Source: Palsa-872 sp036844615 (lineage in GTDB: Bacteria > Chloroflexota > Dormibacteria > Dormibacterales > Dormibacteraceae). Taken from it: a stretch of 18,730 nucleotides of DNA. Shown piece by piece: positions 7,387 through 14,170 of this stretch. Made by a program: the position numbers and the translations under genes. The notes below the pieces were generated by a model. That model searched no databases. It saw only the letters and a list, made by a program, of their open reading frames with translations, and was not told the origin of the DNA. The stretch is taken from NCBI GenBank assembly GCA_036844615.1, contig DAIUFK010000044.1, positions 1-18,730 on the forward strand, read 5' to 3'. Positions within the stretch are counted from its first letter, which is position 1. The number at the start of each line of letters is the position of its first letter.

Positions 7387-7982
7387 CTAGGGGGGCGGCG
7401 CGTATCCAGAGCACGTCGCATTAGGGCTTGACGGTTTCCCCGGTCGGCTCGGACACGGAGTCGTTCCGGCGGGCAGCGAAACGACAGTGGTGCCGCCTTC
7501 GTCGGTGGCGACTGGAGTGTCCGTGGAGCACGAGGCAAATGGGCTCGACGGCTCCTTCCCCGGCACATTCGGNNNNNNNNNNNNNNNNNNNNNNNNNNNN
7601 NNNNNNNNNNNNNNNNNNNNNNNNNNNNNNNNNNNNNNNNNNNNNNNNNNNNNNNNNNNNNNNNNNNNNNNNTGTCCGTGGAGCACGAGGCAAATGGGCT
7701 CGACGGCTCCTTCCCCGGCACATTCGGACAGGGGCTGGCTCCTGCGGGCAGCGAAAGGATCATTGTGCCGCCGTCTCCGGCAACCAGCCTCGCATCCGAC
7801 GAGCATGTGGCAGTCGCGCCAGAGGGTTTCCCTGGAAAGCTCGGGCATGGGCCGGCTCCTTCGGCAGTGTGTGCCGACACAACAAGCAGACCGGTCGCTG
7901 TGGCAGCTGTAACGAGTGCGGCAGCCGAGGCGAAGATCTGCCGCCTTCCAACCCACCTGAACCGATCCCAGGGTCCGCGCAT
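7387..7982 (-). CDS. Secreted cysteine-pair tandem-repeat protein, interrupted by assembly gap
   Basis: Reads from ATG 7982 with a basic start and a hydrophobic signal segment (SAAALVTAATATGLLVV), then a roughly 40-residue unit repeated: a cysteine-pair loop of the form CPxxPGK...A(T/S)C, then a linker like VAxDxGGTxVxSLPAG. One full unit is seen before the gap and parts of another on both sides; a last shortened unit ends SGYAPPP at TAG 7387. Paired cysteines 14-15 residues apart suggest one disulfide per unit. The gap breaks the frame, but the 55-bp copies on either side translate identically, and removing 155 nt joins them into one 146-residue frame. True length depends on how many units the gap hides. 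Function unknown; the family is not recognised. Confidence 0.65.
7518..7727. repeat. Exact 55-bp duplication abutting the gap on both sides
   Basis: Bases 7518-7572 are identical to 7673-7727. The first copy ends at the last base before the N run and the second begins at the first base after it. Exact abutment on both sides, with a length of 55, is what is expected when two de Bruijn graph contigs share their terminal k-mer. It is consistent with an unresolved tandem repeat in the gene. Confidence 0.9.
7573..7672. other. Assembly gap of exactly 100 N
   Basis: Placeholder for sequence of unknown length between two contigs, not real sequence. It falls inside a tandem-repeat gene, which explains why the assembly stopped there. 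Confidence 0.98.
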
Positions 7983-8038
7983 GCTGTTTCATTGAACGCG
8001 ATGGCAGACACCGAGTTACGGGCAGGCCTCCACCACCG

Positions 8039-8878
8039 ATGATCCTGTCGATCGGGGACCTTGTCCTGGACATCACCATCGTCCCCGAGGGAGCGTTGCG
8101 GCCTGACGATGACAATCCGGCGGTGATCAGGGTCGGAGGTGGCGGGCAGGCTGCCAACTATTGCGCATGGGCGGCAGCTCTCGGCTCGCCCGTGCGCCTT
8201 GTTACAAGGGTGGGGGACGATGATCGCGGCAGGCGGCTGGTGACCGAGCTGGAGGCAGTCGGCGTGGAGGTCCTCGCGGTGTGGGGAGCGGAGCCGACCG
8301 GCATGATCGCGGTGCTGGTCGGCCCAGGAGGCGAGAGGACGATGGCGACCCAAAGGGGAGCCAGCGCAGGTCTGCGGCCGAACGACCTCCGCAGGCACTG
8401 GTTCCACGGCGTGAACCTGCTGCACGTCCCGGCGTACTCGCTTTTCACCGAGCCTCTGGCGAGCGCCGCGCTCGCGGCCGTCGAAATGGTGCGGAGCTCC
8501 CGCGGCCTGCTGTCGATCGACCTGTCGTCGGTGGCCGGGCTGCGCGAGTACGGGGCGTCGCGCTTTGCGGGCGAGCTGGCCCGCCTCAAACCCGACCTTC
8601 TCTTCGCGACGGTGGCCGAATCTGAAACCCTTGGCGTGCCCATGGAAGAGCTGGCCAAGGTACCCGTCCTCAAGTTGGGCTCACTGGGCTGCAAGGTCTC
8701 CGGCCAGCAGATCGCCGCCCCCCAGGTGCGAGAGGTTGACCCCACCGGCGCCGGCGACGCCCTGGCCGCCGCGTTCTGCGTCTCCTATCTCGAAGGCGCG
8801 ACGCCGACCGAGGCGGCGGAACGGGCTGTAGTCGTCGCCTCGGGCGCCGTGACGCGAGCCGGCGCGCGCCCGAGTTGA
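8039..8878 (+). CDS. psuK: PfkB-family kinase, probable pseudouridine kinase
   Basis: 279 residues of the ribokinase/PfkB fold. The N-terminal PfkB signature is GGGGQAANYCAWAAALG (substrate side), and the C-terminal one is DPTGAGDAL at residues 234-242, with Asp240 as the expected catalytic base. The specific call rests on the neighbour: the stop overlaps the TTG start of a clear pseudouridine-5'-phosphate glycosidase, and PsuK-PsuG pairs are the known pathway (pseudouridine to pseudouridine-5'-phosphate, then to uracil and ribose-5-phosphate). On sequence alone it could be another nucleoside or sugar kinase. ATG 8039 has only a weak upstream G-rich stretch. It is divergent from the tandem-repeat gene with 56 nt between starts, so both promoters must fit there or overlap. 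Confidence 0.78.
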   Translation: MILSIGDLVLDITIVPEGALRPDDDNPAVIRVGGGGQAANYCAWAAALGSPVRLVTRVGDDDRGRRLVTELEAVGVEVLAVWGAEPTGMIAVLVGPGGERTMATQRGASAGLRPNDLRRHWFHGVNLLHVPAYSLFTEPLASAALAAVEMVRSSRGLLSIDLSSVAGLREYGASRFAGELARLKPDLLFATVAESETLGVPMEELAKVPVLKLGSLGCKVSGQQIAAPQVREVDPTGAGDALAAAFCVSYLEGATPTEAAERAVVVASGAVTRAGARPS

Positions 8879-9750
8879 GCAAACTGCTCAAGGTTTCCGA
8901 TGAGGTCGCCGACGCGCTGGCGAAAGGCCTTCCGGTGGTCGCCCTGGAGACGTCGATAGTGGGCCAGGGGCTCCCGGCTCCCCACAACCTGCGAGCTGCG
9001 CACGACTGCGAAGCCGCGATAAGAGAAGAGGGAGCGGTGCCTGCCACCGTAGCGGTGCTCGACGGCATGATCCGAGTCGGCCTGACCACCGCGGAGCTCG
9101 AGCGCATCGCCGCCGGCGCGATCAAGGTGAGCTCCCGCGACCTCGGCCCTGCGCTCGCGCGTGGGGCAGTCGGGGCGACGACGGTGGCTGCCACCATGCG
9201 AGCTGCGGGGATGGCCGGAATTCGATGCTTCGCCACGGGCGGCATCGGCGGCGTCCACCGCGGGCATCCGGAAGACCAGTCCGCAGACCTCGTCGAGCTC
9301 GGCCGCACCGCGGTGGCGGTTTTCTGCGCCGGCGCCAAGATCATCCTCGACCTGGCGCTGACGCTCGAGCGGCTGGAAAGCCTTTCGGTGCCCGTCCTGG
9401 GATATGGCTGCGACGAGCTGCCGGCCTTCTACATGAGCCGAAGCGGCCACCCTGTCGGCGCGAGGGTCGACGGACCTGAGGAAACCGCGGCGGTGCTGCG
9501 CGCGGCGTGGGCCTCCGGCTCGCGCGGCATCGTCGTCGCCATCCCGCCGCCGGGCGAGCTTGAAGGCGCCGAAGACGTCGTTCTGCGCGCGGTAAGGGAG
9601 CTTGGTGATGTCACGGGTCCGGAGGTGACCCCGCGCCTGCTGGCCCGCGTGGCCGAGCTCAGCGGGGGACGCTCCCTGGACCTCAACGTCGACCTGGTGG
9701 TCAACAACGCGAGGGTTGCCGCGCGCGTGGCTTCTTGCTTGACCGCTTGA
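8875..9750 (+). CDS. psuG: Pseudouridine-5'-phosphate glycosidase
   Basis: 291 residues, IndA/PsuG family. It reversibly cleaves the C-C glycosidic bond of pseudouridine-5'-phosphate to uracil and ribose-5-phosphate. Strongly conserved blocks are VVALETSIVGQGLPAPHN (Glu25), GAVPATVAVLDGMIRVGLT, KVSSRDL (Lys84), GATTVAATM, FATGGIGGVHRG, CAGAK (Lys155, the likely Schiff-base lysine by family alignment), and GYGCDELPAFY. The start is TTG 8875, overlapping the kinase stop as TTGA. No ATG or GTG is available in frame before the conserved region, and no clear ribosome-binding site is seen, so translation is probably coupled to the kinase. The M23-like gene begins inside its 3' end. Confidence 0.95.
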   Translation: MSKLLKVSDEVADALAKGLPVVALETSIVGQGLPAPHNLRAAHDCEAAIREEGAVPATVAVLDGMIRVGLTTAELERIAAGAIKVSSRDLGPALARGAVGATTVAATMRAAGMAGIRCFATGGIGGVHRGHPEDQSADLVELGRTAVAVFCAGAKIILDLALTLERLESLSVPVLGYGCDELPAFYMSRSGHPVGARVDGPEETAAVLRAAWASGSRGIVVAIPPPGELEGAEDVVLRAVRELGDVTGPEVTPRLLARVAELSGGRSLDLNVDLVVNNARVAARVASCLTA

Positions 9751-10508
9751 CCGGCAGGCACCCTGGCCCTCGGCCGATCACGAGGGTACCAGCGGCCGCG
9801 GCCATTGCCCTTGCGACGGTCTGGGTGCTCATTTCCACCTGCGCGACCACAGGGTGCGCCTCCGCCCCTGTTCCGCAGTTGACGGCATCAGTCCAGCGAG
9901 CCGACTATTTCCAGCTTCCTCTGCCCACCTGGGCCCCGCACTGCCTCGGATTTGGCAGCCAGTGGCGCCTTTGCGACGGCACTGTCCTTCGACGCTGCTC
10001 GGCGACGGGGGCGGTCTGGCTTCACACAGGTGTCGACATCCGCACGGGTATCCAGCCGGTGCGGGCAGCCGCCAACGGGGTGATCGCCGGCTACATCGTG
10101 GATCCAATCTTTAAAGGCGGGGTGCTCATCCGGCACCAGACTTCGCAGGGCATAGTCCTCACGCAGTACTGGCACGTGTGGCCGCGACCGGGATTTCGGC
10201 CAGGCAAGGTGGTCACCAAAGGTGAGGTGTTCGCGGACATCGCAAGCATGGGCAGCCGAACTCACCTTCACTTCGCGGTATTCCGCGGCGATGACGAGCC
10301 AAATGCGTGGCGCGGAGCCCTGCCGCCTGCGGGCTGCGATGGATTTCCAGCTTTCCCTTATCGCTTCGTGAACCCGACGGCTTTTATCAAAGCCCACCTG
10401 GCCCTCGCCGCGCCATCGCCCAGCCAGGCCTCACCAGCTCAACCATCGCCGGTCCAGAACGCTCCAAGCCCGACGGCTTCAGCACATCAATGCGGCGGGC
10501 AGCCTTAG
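9735..10508 (+). CDS. Exported M23 (LytM-like) metallopeptidase-fold protein
   Basis: 257 residues from TTG 9735, overlapping psuG by 16 nt. A hydrophobic signal segment at about residues 19-34 is followed by cysteines 36 and 41; neither sits in a good lipobox. The M23 zinc motifs are visible: His97 and Asp101 in HTGVDI and the H-x-H pair 177/179 in HLHFAVF. The glycine-rich strand around ANGVIAGYIVDPIFKGG and VLIRHQ also fit. Family members cut peptidoglycan peptide cross-links in the wall. Most of the fold is compact, and a Pro/Ser/Ala-rich tail of about 40 residues ends in HQCGGQP. Many cysteines (six or more) suggest extracytoplasmic disulfides. Its link to the pseudouridine genes is probably only positional. 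Confidence 0.8.
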   Translation: MLDRLTGRHPGPRPITRVPAAAAIALATVWVLISTCATTGCASAPVPQLTASVQRADYFQLPLPTWAPHCLGFGSQWRLCDGTVLRRCSATGAVWLHTGVDIRTGIQPVRAAANGVIAGYIVDPIFKGGVLIRHQTSQGIVLTQYWHVWPRPGFRPGKVVTKGEVFADIASMGSRTHLHFAVFRGDDEPNAWRGALPPAGCDGFPAFPYRFVNPTAFIKAHLALAAPSPSQASPAQPSPVQNAPSPTASAHQCGGQP

Positions 10509-10580
10509 GTGCCCCAAAGCCCTGTCGACGTTCTGATTTTCGCGCCGCACCCTGACGACAAGGTCATCGGACGTGCCTAA
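10509..10580 (+). pseudogene. Relic of a PIG-L/LmbE-family deacetylase (first 23 codons)
   Basis: GTG 10509 follows the M23 stop with no gap. The short frame ends at TAA 10578 and reads PVDVLIFAPHPDDKVIG, almost the diagnostic N-terminus of the PIG-L/LmbE zinc deacetylases, whose motif is (A/P)HPDDE followed by VIG and a Cys/Gly-rich turn. The zinc-site glutamate is lysine here, and the frame stops three residues after VIG. The rest of the roughly 200-residue family is absent: the palindromic repeat starts 3 bp later and the next gene is on the other strand. Inferred to be a truncated gene whose remainder was deleted. The match is short but the motif is distinctive. Confidence 0.6.
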
Positions 10581-10583
10581 CGG

Positions 10584-10623
10584 ACGCCCCGCTCCCTAAC
10601 CCTCTCCCCTTGCGGGGAGAGGG
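10584..10623. repeat. GC-rich palindromic repeat, copy 2
   Basis: Same element as at 492-530: arm ACGCCCCGCTCCC, then a perfect 10-bp stem (10600-10609 with 10614-10623) and loop TTGC. It lies between the M23/deacetylase-relic end and the convergent phosphatase gene. It could act as a transcription stop for either side, but it has no U-tract. Confidence 0.88.
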
Positions 10624-10646
10624 GATCCTCGTGACGTGAGCGGGAG

Positions 10647-12878
10647 TTAGCCGGCTGCCAGGGCAGCGGCCTGGTTCAGCAATGTTTGCGCCTGGGAGAT
10701 CCAGTCCTTGGCGTCTTTCTCCTTTATCTCTTGGTTGTTGAAGGCCGCGTCATCAAGCGCGGTTGCGATCTTCAGGGCGAGCGCGTCCCGCTGGGCGGTC
10801 AGATCCTGGATCGAGCTTTCGATGCTGTTGTAAACGGCGTCGTCGGGGCTCGTGACGCCTCGTGTCGACGCAGTGAGCGTGTTCATGCCGAACTGCCCGA
10901 AGGGTGCGTTCAACTGCTCGTAGGTCGCCGCGAGGTCATTCGTCGTGTTGCGGTGCTCGAATAGCCTCTGCGGAATCGCGTGCTTGTCGAGAGCCTCCGT
11001 CAAGACCCTGCCGTCGTGGCGGTAGTCGTCCTTCAAGCCAAGCAGGGTCATCATCGTCGGCCTCACGTTCGTGTGGTCCGTCCAGGTCGAGGAGTCAATC
11101 CCGTTCTTGGCGATGCCGGGGCCGACCAGGCCGACCCAGGTCGTGCCGATCTCGGGCTGAATGTCTCCGTGGCTCCACGCGAAGTGGTAGTCGATGCAGG
11201 GATTGCTGCCACATGAGGGTCCGGTATTCGCGGAGGTGATGAAATAGTCAGGGTTCCCGAACGCGGTGAAGCTCGGCGTCCGGGCTGGATCCGTGTTGAC
11301 CATGTGTAGCGCCTGCTGCTCGACCGAATCGGCCATGCGCACGAAGACAGGCGCAGACGTTGAGCCTGCATAAGGATCGATCGCGCTGATGCCTGCGACG
11401 TCGCGCTCGAGCTTGCGCAGCGCCGGGTCTGTGCGGGCGGGCTGTCCATTGACGTAGAAAGTGGGTGCCGAGTCGCTGTGCAGGACGAATGAAGGCGAGC
11501 CGGCCGGCAGCTTCGGCTTGATGTTGATGTTCACCTCGCCGATCTGGTTCGAGGGGCATGCGGGTGTCGTGGTCCATGAGCAGTTCGAGTGCGCGTACGC
11601 AAGGGTGCCGTCCGTCTGCGGCATCCCGATGCCGCCGGCGAAACGATCGCCTTCATCGACGGTGACCACGAACATCGTGTTGCTCTTGTCGATCCCATGC
11701 GCAGCAAGGCGCTGAAAGAACAGGTTGAACGCGTTGTCGTACGCCTGGAGCGAGGCGACACTGTCGGACTCGCCCGGACCCGAGGCACGCGGGAAGCTCG
11801 GATTGAAAGGAGCCGGAAACGCGGAGGTGTGGTTGTCGTGGACGTCGGAGATGTAGCCGTAGGTGACGGGAACGCCCGCCTCCTGCATCTGGGCGAGATA
11901 GCCGAGGGTGTTGGTCGCGAGGGCGCCGTCGAACCCCGGGAATCCAGGTTGCCCGAATGGATCGGTCACTGGCGCGCCGGACATGTTGTTGACGAACGTG
12001 TTGCCGTCGTTGATTGCCGGGTTGACGTACTTCGCTCCGAACAGTCCCTGGTAGCCCAGGTACGTGCCGGGCTCGTCAGGCAGCCTGTCCGCCCTCGAGT
12101 TCGCAACGTCGGTGATGTTGCTCGCGCATATACCGCCACCCTGTCCGCAGTGGATGGCGATGCCGACATAGTCGGTGAGCGCCTTGGCCCGGGCGGAGGT
12201 GCCTGACGGTGCGGCATTCGAGGCGACCGCTGCATTCCACTCCGGCGAGCCGGTGCCGAAGACCTCTGACATGTCCCCGAAGGGGCCGGTGGCTGTGTTC
12301 TCCAGCTCGACGTTGGCCAGGGACACGGCGCCCACGTCACACCCCGCACGCGTGTATGGCACCCACGGGGCTGGTGTCGTCTTCTGCCCGTCCGTGACCA
12401 TGTTCGGTAGCGGATCCCTGGCGCCTGTCGAGTCATCCACCAGGTCGGTCCAGTACTTGAAGGCGCTGCTGAATGCAGGCACCTTGCTCGGGGGCTGGTA
12501 GAAGTAGCTGTTCGAGACGGTGACGCCCTGCCGGTCCGGGTACAGGCCGGTCATCGTCGAGAGGATGCCGCCCGCGGTGTGCGAGATGAGGATCGTGTGG
12601 TCGTTGGTGAAGAGCGTCCCGTTGGACGTCAGGAAATTGAGCAGATGGGGCATCTGCTCGAGGTCCGAGGCCACGCTCGAGTTGTCACGAAGGTAGTGAG
12701 TGTTGTCGAACTGCAGGTAGACCACATGCTTGATCTGGCCGCCTATCGAGTTGAGCTGGCAGCTGGATTGCGAAGTCGCCACCGTGGTCACCTGCGCGCC
12801 ACTGGGTATGGCGGTCACCCCGGTGGAGAGTCCAACTGCAAGAATCGCCGCGAGCGTGGGCCAACGCAATCGCCTCAT
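10647..12878 (-). CDS. Secreted alkaline-phosphatase-superfamily phosphoesterase
   Basis: 743 residues from ATG 12878, with GAGGAG 8 nt upstream; GTG 12884 is too close to that site. A signal peptide covers about residues 1-29. The superfamily pattern is visible: metal-ligand Asp58 in VVYLQFDN, a nucleophile region ISHTAGGILSTMTGLYPDRQG near residue 100, VDEGDRF at 407-413 where the second metal-ligand Asp is expected (here DEGD instead of the usual DHG), His570 and Asp572 in SHGD, then WVGLVGPGI, and His602 in DHTNVRPTMMTLLGL, the sulfatase-like C-terminal block. Likely hydrolyses phosphate mono- or diesters outside the cell; substrate unknown. The C-terminal 100 residues are helical. It sits 86 nt downstream of an ECF sigma gene on the same strand. 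Confidence 0.82.
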   Translation of the reverse strand: MRRLRWPTLAAILAVGLSTGVTAIPSGAQVTTVATSQSSCQLNSIGGQIKHVVYLQFDNTHYLRDNSSVASDLEQMPHLLNFLTSNGTLFTNDHTILISHTAGGILSTMTGLYPDRQGVTVSNSYFYQPPSKVPAFSSAFKYWTDLVDDSTGARDPLPNMVTDGQKTTPAPWVPYTRAGCDVGAVSLANVELENTATGPFGDMSEVFGTGSPEWNAAVASNAAPSGTSARAKALTDYVGIAIHCGQGGGICASNITDVANSRADRLPDEPGTYLGYQGLFGAKYVNPAINDGNTFVNNMSGAPVTDPFGQPGFPGFDGALATNTLGYLAQMQEAGVPVTYGYISDVHDNHTSAFPAPFNPSFPRASGPGESDSVASLQAYDNAFNLFFQRLAAHGIDKSNTMFVVTVDEGDRFAGGIGMPQTDGTLAYAHSNCSWTTTPACPSNQIGEVNINIKPKLPAGSPSFVLHSDSAPTFYVNGQPARTDPALRKLERDVAGISAIDPYAGSTSAPVFVRMADSVEQQALHMVNTDPARTPSFTAFGNPDYFITSANTGPSCGSNPCIDYHFAWSHGDIQPEIGTTWVGLVGPGIAKNGIDSSTWTDHTNVRPTMMTLLGLKDDYRHDGRVLTEALDKHAIPQRLFEHRNTTNDLAATYEQLNAPFGQFGMNTLTASTRGVTSPDDAVYNSIESSIQDLTAQRDALALKIATALDDAAFNNQEIKEKDAKDWISQAQTLLNQAAALAAG

Positions 12879-12886
12879 GTTCACGT

Positions 12887-12892
12887 CTCCTC
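12887..12892 (-). promoter_or_regulatory. Ribosome-binding site deciding the phosphoesterase start
   Basis: GAGGAG on the minus strand, 8 nt from ATG 12878 but only 2 nt from GTG 12884, so the ATG is preferred. Confidence 0.7.
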
Positions 12893-12907
12893 AATCCCCG
12901 ATCCCAG

Positions 12908-12927
12908 GGCGCCGGTGCCATGGCGCC
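12908..12927 (-). other. Inverted repeat between sigma factor and phosphoesterase genes
   Basis: GGCGCC at 12908-12913 and again at 12922-12927 can form a 6-bp stem with an 8-nt loop in the spacer. No U-run follows on the minus strand, so it is not a classic terminator. It may limit read-through or be a protein site. Weakly supported. Confidence 0.3.
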
Positions 12928-12970
12928 TCAGGAAAAACCTTACTGCGGGACGGTTAAACGCGCAACCGAC

Positions 12971-13570
12971 TTAGTCGGCGGCCACCATCAGGCCCGACTC
13001 TCTTGCCGCTGGCTCCTCGTTCGCGTGCTGCAGCATGACCCGCAGGCGGGCCTTGGCGACGGCGAGTCGCGAAGCGACAGTCCGCTCTGGGATGCCCAAC
13101 GCCTGGGCGATCGCGCGGTTGGTGTATCCGTGGTAGTGGCGGAGCACTATCGCCGCCGCCTGCTTGGGCGGGAGGAGGGCAAGGGCGTCCGCGAGGTCGC
13201 GGTGCTCGACGGATGCCTGAGGGTCCGGTCCGAGGCCGGGGCGCCCGATGCGTCGGATGACCTCACCGACCTCGCGCAGGCGCATCTTGCGCTGATGGGA
13301 GACCGCTGCGTTGATGGCGATCCGGTGGACCCATGCCTCGGCCGGAGCGATCGGCTGCCACGTGTCCCACTTCTTGTATGCCCGCTCGAACGCGTCCTGA
13401 GCGCAATCCTCAGCCGCCGCCCGGTCCCCGAGCATCGCTGTGAGCGTGCCCAGGATCTTTCCATATGAGGTCTGGTAGAGCCGCTCGAAGTCCGCTTCGT
13501 TGCCGGGCTGGTACGTCGTGTGCTCGCGCTGGTGGAATGAGGCGCCTGACTCCGATACCGTCTCTGCCAT
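12971..13570 (-). CDS. ECF-type RNA polymerase sigma factor
   Basis: 199 residues from ATG 13570, with a G-run (GGGGGG) about 9 nt upstream. Region 2 spans roughly residues 27-100 (DFERLYQTSYGKILGTLTAML, then AEDCAQDAFERAYKKW and WVHRIAINAAVSHQRK). Region 4 spans about 125-185 (ALALLPPKQAAAIVLRHYHGYTNRAIAQALGIPERTVASRLAVAKARLR), with the helix-turn-helix that reads -35 elements. Regions 1.1 and 3 are absent, as in ECF factors. The region-4 sequence resembles the SigE-like group common in Actinobacteria and Chloroflexota. No anti-sigma gene is adjacent on the same strand; the neighbours are a secreted phosphoesterase downstream and a small divergent ORF upstream. Control of the phosphoesterase is plausible but not shown. 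Confidence 0.92.
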   Translation of the reverse strand: MAETVSESGASFHQREHTTYQPGNEADFERLYQTSYGKILGTLTAMLGDRAAAEDCAQDAFERAYKKWDTWQPIAPAEAWVHRIAINAAVSHQRKMRLREVGEVIRRIGRPGLGPDPQASVEHRDLADALALLPPKQAAAIVLRHYHGYTNRAIAQALGIPERTVASRLAVAKARLRVMLQHANEEPAARESGLMVAAD

Positions 13571-13738
13571 CTTCGAAAACCCCCCGGTTGAGATGCCGCT
13601 TTGTACGGTCCTAATGTCGCGCAGGCACCCCCAGGCGGTCGCCGTACTGTTGGGCGGATTTTCAATCGCACAGTTGCAGTAGGTCAGCTTCGAAGTCCCC
13701 TTCGAGTACTGCGCTTGTGGGAGGCGTTTCTAATACAA

Positions 13739-13909
13739 ATGAACGAATTCGATCGACGACTCGAATCCGACCTTCGGCGTCTGCTCAACCCGATGGTTGC
13801 CGCGCCCGCGCCGGCTCGGCGACAGCGCGCGGACCGCCCCCGCACTGACGATGCAAGGCCTCGCCAGCCGATGCCCCTGTTGGCCCGCGCGAACACCGCC
13901 TCCTCGTAG
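13739..13909 (+). CDS. Small basic ORF divergent from the sigma gene, unknown
   Basis: 56 codons starting at ATG 13739, with GGGAGG at 13719-13724 (14 nt away, longer than ideal). The first 20 residues (MNEFDRRLESDLRRLLNP) look like an amphipathic helix of the kind that starts small proteins encoded next to ECF sigma factors. The rest is Arg/Pro/Ala-rich and could be noise from GC-rich DNA. It may be a real small protein, the truncated start of a lost anti-sigma-like gene, or a chance ORF. No homologue is recognised. Confidence 0.35.
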   Translation: MNEFDRRLESDLRRLLNPMVAAPAPARRQRADRPRTDDARPRQPMPLLARANTASS

Positions 13910-14038
13910 CTCCAGCGCACCGGCGCTTAGTGCGGATGCCCCTCGTGGCCGCGCCTTGCCACGCCTCGCCTGACGTTCGACCAGATCGATCTATGAAATG
14001 GCCGACTGGCACAATATGAGCCCGTCATTAGCAAGTTG

Positions 14039-14047
14039 TGTTATACT
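14039..14047 (+). promoter_or_regulatory. Candidate extended -10 promoter
   Basis: TGTTATACT fits the extended -10 pattern TGnTATAAT with one mismatch. There is no good -35 hexamer 16-18 bp upstream, which is usual for this promoter class. It points toward the SnoaL-like gene. Confidence 0.4.
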
Positions 14048-14163
14048 CGTCACTCGATCCCCTGGACTGAGGTGAGAGCCAGCGCTCTCGCGCGGTTGCC
14101 GGCCACCGATGGCAGTAGCCGTCCGTAAATCTCCTTGGCCCTCCCGCTTCGCGACCACTCCCT

Positions 14164-14170
14164 AAGGAGG
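14164..14170 (+). promoter_or_regulatory. Strong ribosome-binding site of the SnoaL-like gene
   Basis: AAGGAGG, fully complementary to the 16S tail, 6 nt before ATG 14177. It rules out an upstream start at 14135 in the same frame. It is the strongest such site noticed in the window. Confidence 0.9.

Noticed and set aside
7518..7727. Repeat-gap-repeat pattern considered as a CRISPR array or transposon target duplication
   Set aside because: The copies code for the same repeat peptide in one frame and abut the N run exactly, which points to an assembly join. There are no spacers and no transposase.
7428..8042. Several ORFs on both strands that read through the N run
   Set aside because: The 100 N are a placeholder, so any frame across them is artificial. 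Only the minus-strand frame that gives the same peptide from both 55-bp copies is kept.
11589..12206. 205-codon plus-strand frame inside the phosphoesterase gene
   Set aside because: The minus strand has a signal peptide and phosphatase-superfamily motifs across the whole region; the plus frame is Arg/Val/Gly-biased antisense noise.
13914..13927. Short hairpin AGCGC/GCGCT and a second one near 13690-13705
   Set aside because: Five- to six-bp stems are expected by chance in DNA this GC-rich; there is no U-tract or gene boundary to support a function.
14007..14020. TGGCAC at 14007 considered as a sigma-54 promoter
   Set aside because: The GC element (TTGC at the right spacing) is missing; the extended -10 at 14039 is a better explanation.
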